From NCBI GenBank assembly GCA_965200535.1, contig CBDAUF010000001.1, positions 1,116,001 through 1,180,000 of the forward strand: a stretch of 64,000 bases of DNA, in the 5' to 3' direction. Each line of letters opens with the position of its first letter. Position 1 is the first letter of the stretch. The DNA is from MPNO01 sp965200535 (GTDB taxonomy: Bacteria; Pseudomonadota; Alphaproteobacteria; MPNO01). Below, piece after piece: positions 63,919-64,000 of this stretch. Below the pieces are notes generated by a model. The model had not been told where the DNA came from, made no database searches, and worked only from the letters and a program-made list of their open reading frames with translations. The position numbers and the translations under genes were made by a program.

Positions 63919-64000
63919 TCAGAACGGGATCGAGATCGCCTCGTGCACCGCATCGCAGTTGAGCAGCGTCGCCTTCTTGGCGGCGATCAGGAAACTGCCG
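63919..64000 (-). CDS. C-terminal end of a gene running in from the right
   Basis: The last 26 codons read ...SFLIAAKKATLLNCDAVHEA ISIPF, then TGA at 63921-63919. The start is outside the window. Too short to identify. Confidence 0.6.
   Translation of the reverse strand, partial: GSFLIAAKKATLLNCDAVHEAISIPF

Overview
The window is high-GC DNA (visibly about 70% G+C over most of its length) from a free-living, metabolically versatile proteobacterium, most likely an alphaproteobacterium. The indications are the three-gene pntAA-pntAB-pntB transhydrogenase, the tesA/ybbA/ybbP arrangement, TRAP transport and ring-hydroxylating oxygenases, a Tad pilus locus, and a canonical parS site. No rRNA or ribosomal-protein marker is present, so the order is not settled.

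Layout. 0-9 kb is housekeeping: a truncated thpR, a FIST sensor protein, an SGNH esterase divergent from an FtsX-type ABC exporter, a BI-1 membrane protein, a BNR-repeat protein, tRNA-Val(GAC), an N-formylglutamate amidohydrolase and a PAT-type acetyltransferase. 9-13 kb (minus strand) holds pntAA-pntAB-pntB followed by a small ORF and an aquaporin. 13-22 kb is a catabolic cluster: a minus-strand operon (Rieske oxygenase, SMP-30 lactonase, TRAP DctP/Q/M, amidohydrolase) divergent from RidA and a class II aldolase, then an acyl-CoA-dehydrogenase-like enzyme. 22.4-23.95 kb is an AT-richer island of unknown small genes. 24-28 kb has a PcaF-type thiolase, a 4,5-dihydroxyphthalate decarboxylase-like protein, an enoyl-CoA hydratase and an alpha/beta hydrolase.

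28-30.5 kb looks like accessory DNA. It has the 3' half of a tRNA-Met, a long inverted repeat, an unknown gene paired with an XRE-ImmA/IrrE protein, an IS3 transposase remnant, and a 34-bp perfect palindrome whose core is exactly the ParB site parS. 30.5-36.4 kb is a second catabolic cluster (PhyH dioxygenase, Rieske oxygenase alpha/beta, two-subunit ThDP enzyme, class II aldolase, divergent LysR regulator).

37-55.6 kb is a long minus-strand Tad (tight adherence) pilus locus: a lipoprotein, TadZ-like, two TadE/G-like pseudopilins, Flp pilin, a long TadZ with acidic repeats, TadA, TadB, TadC, a di-haem peroxidase, a histidine-kinase-like protein, a dCache sensor, a TadV-like peptidase, a duplicated RcpC/CpaB, a frameshifted gene and a TadG. 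No secretin (RcpA/CpaC) or TadD is in the window. Flp, RcpC, TadE and TadG are each interrupted by in-frame stop codons (four TAG and one TGA) with clear coding continuation in the same frame, while the cytoplasmic motor genes are intact. This is the most unusual feature of the window.

55.6-60.4 kb has small paralogous coiled-coil/membrane proteins with a 39-bp exact repeat, then surface-polysaccharide genes (GT4 and GT25 glycosyltransferases) around a C13 tract. 60.5-62.5 kb is a two-gene AAA ATPase/TOPRIM-like module, defence-like in organisation, bracketed by 44-bp direct repeats. The window ends in a frameshifted gene of unknown function with a good sigma70 promoter and the 3' end of another gene.
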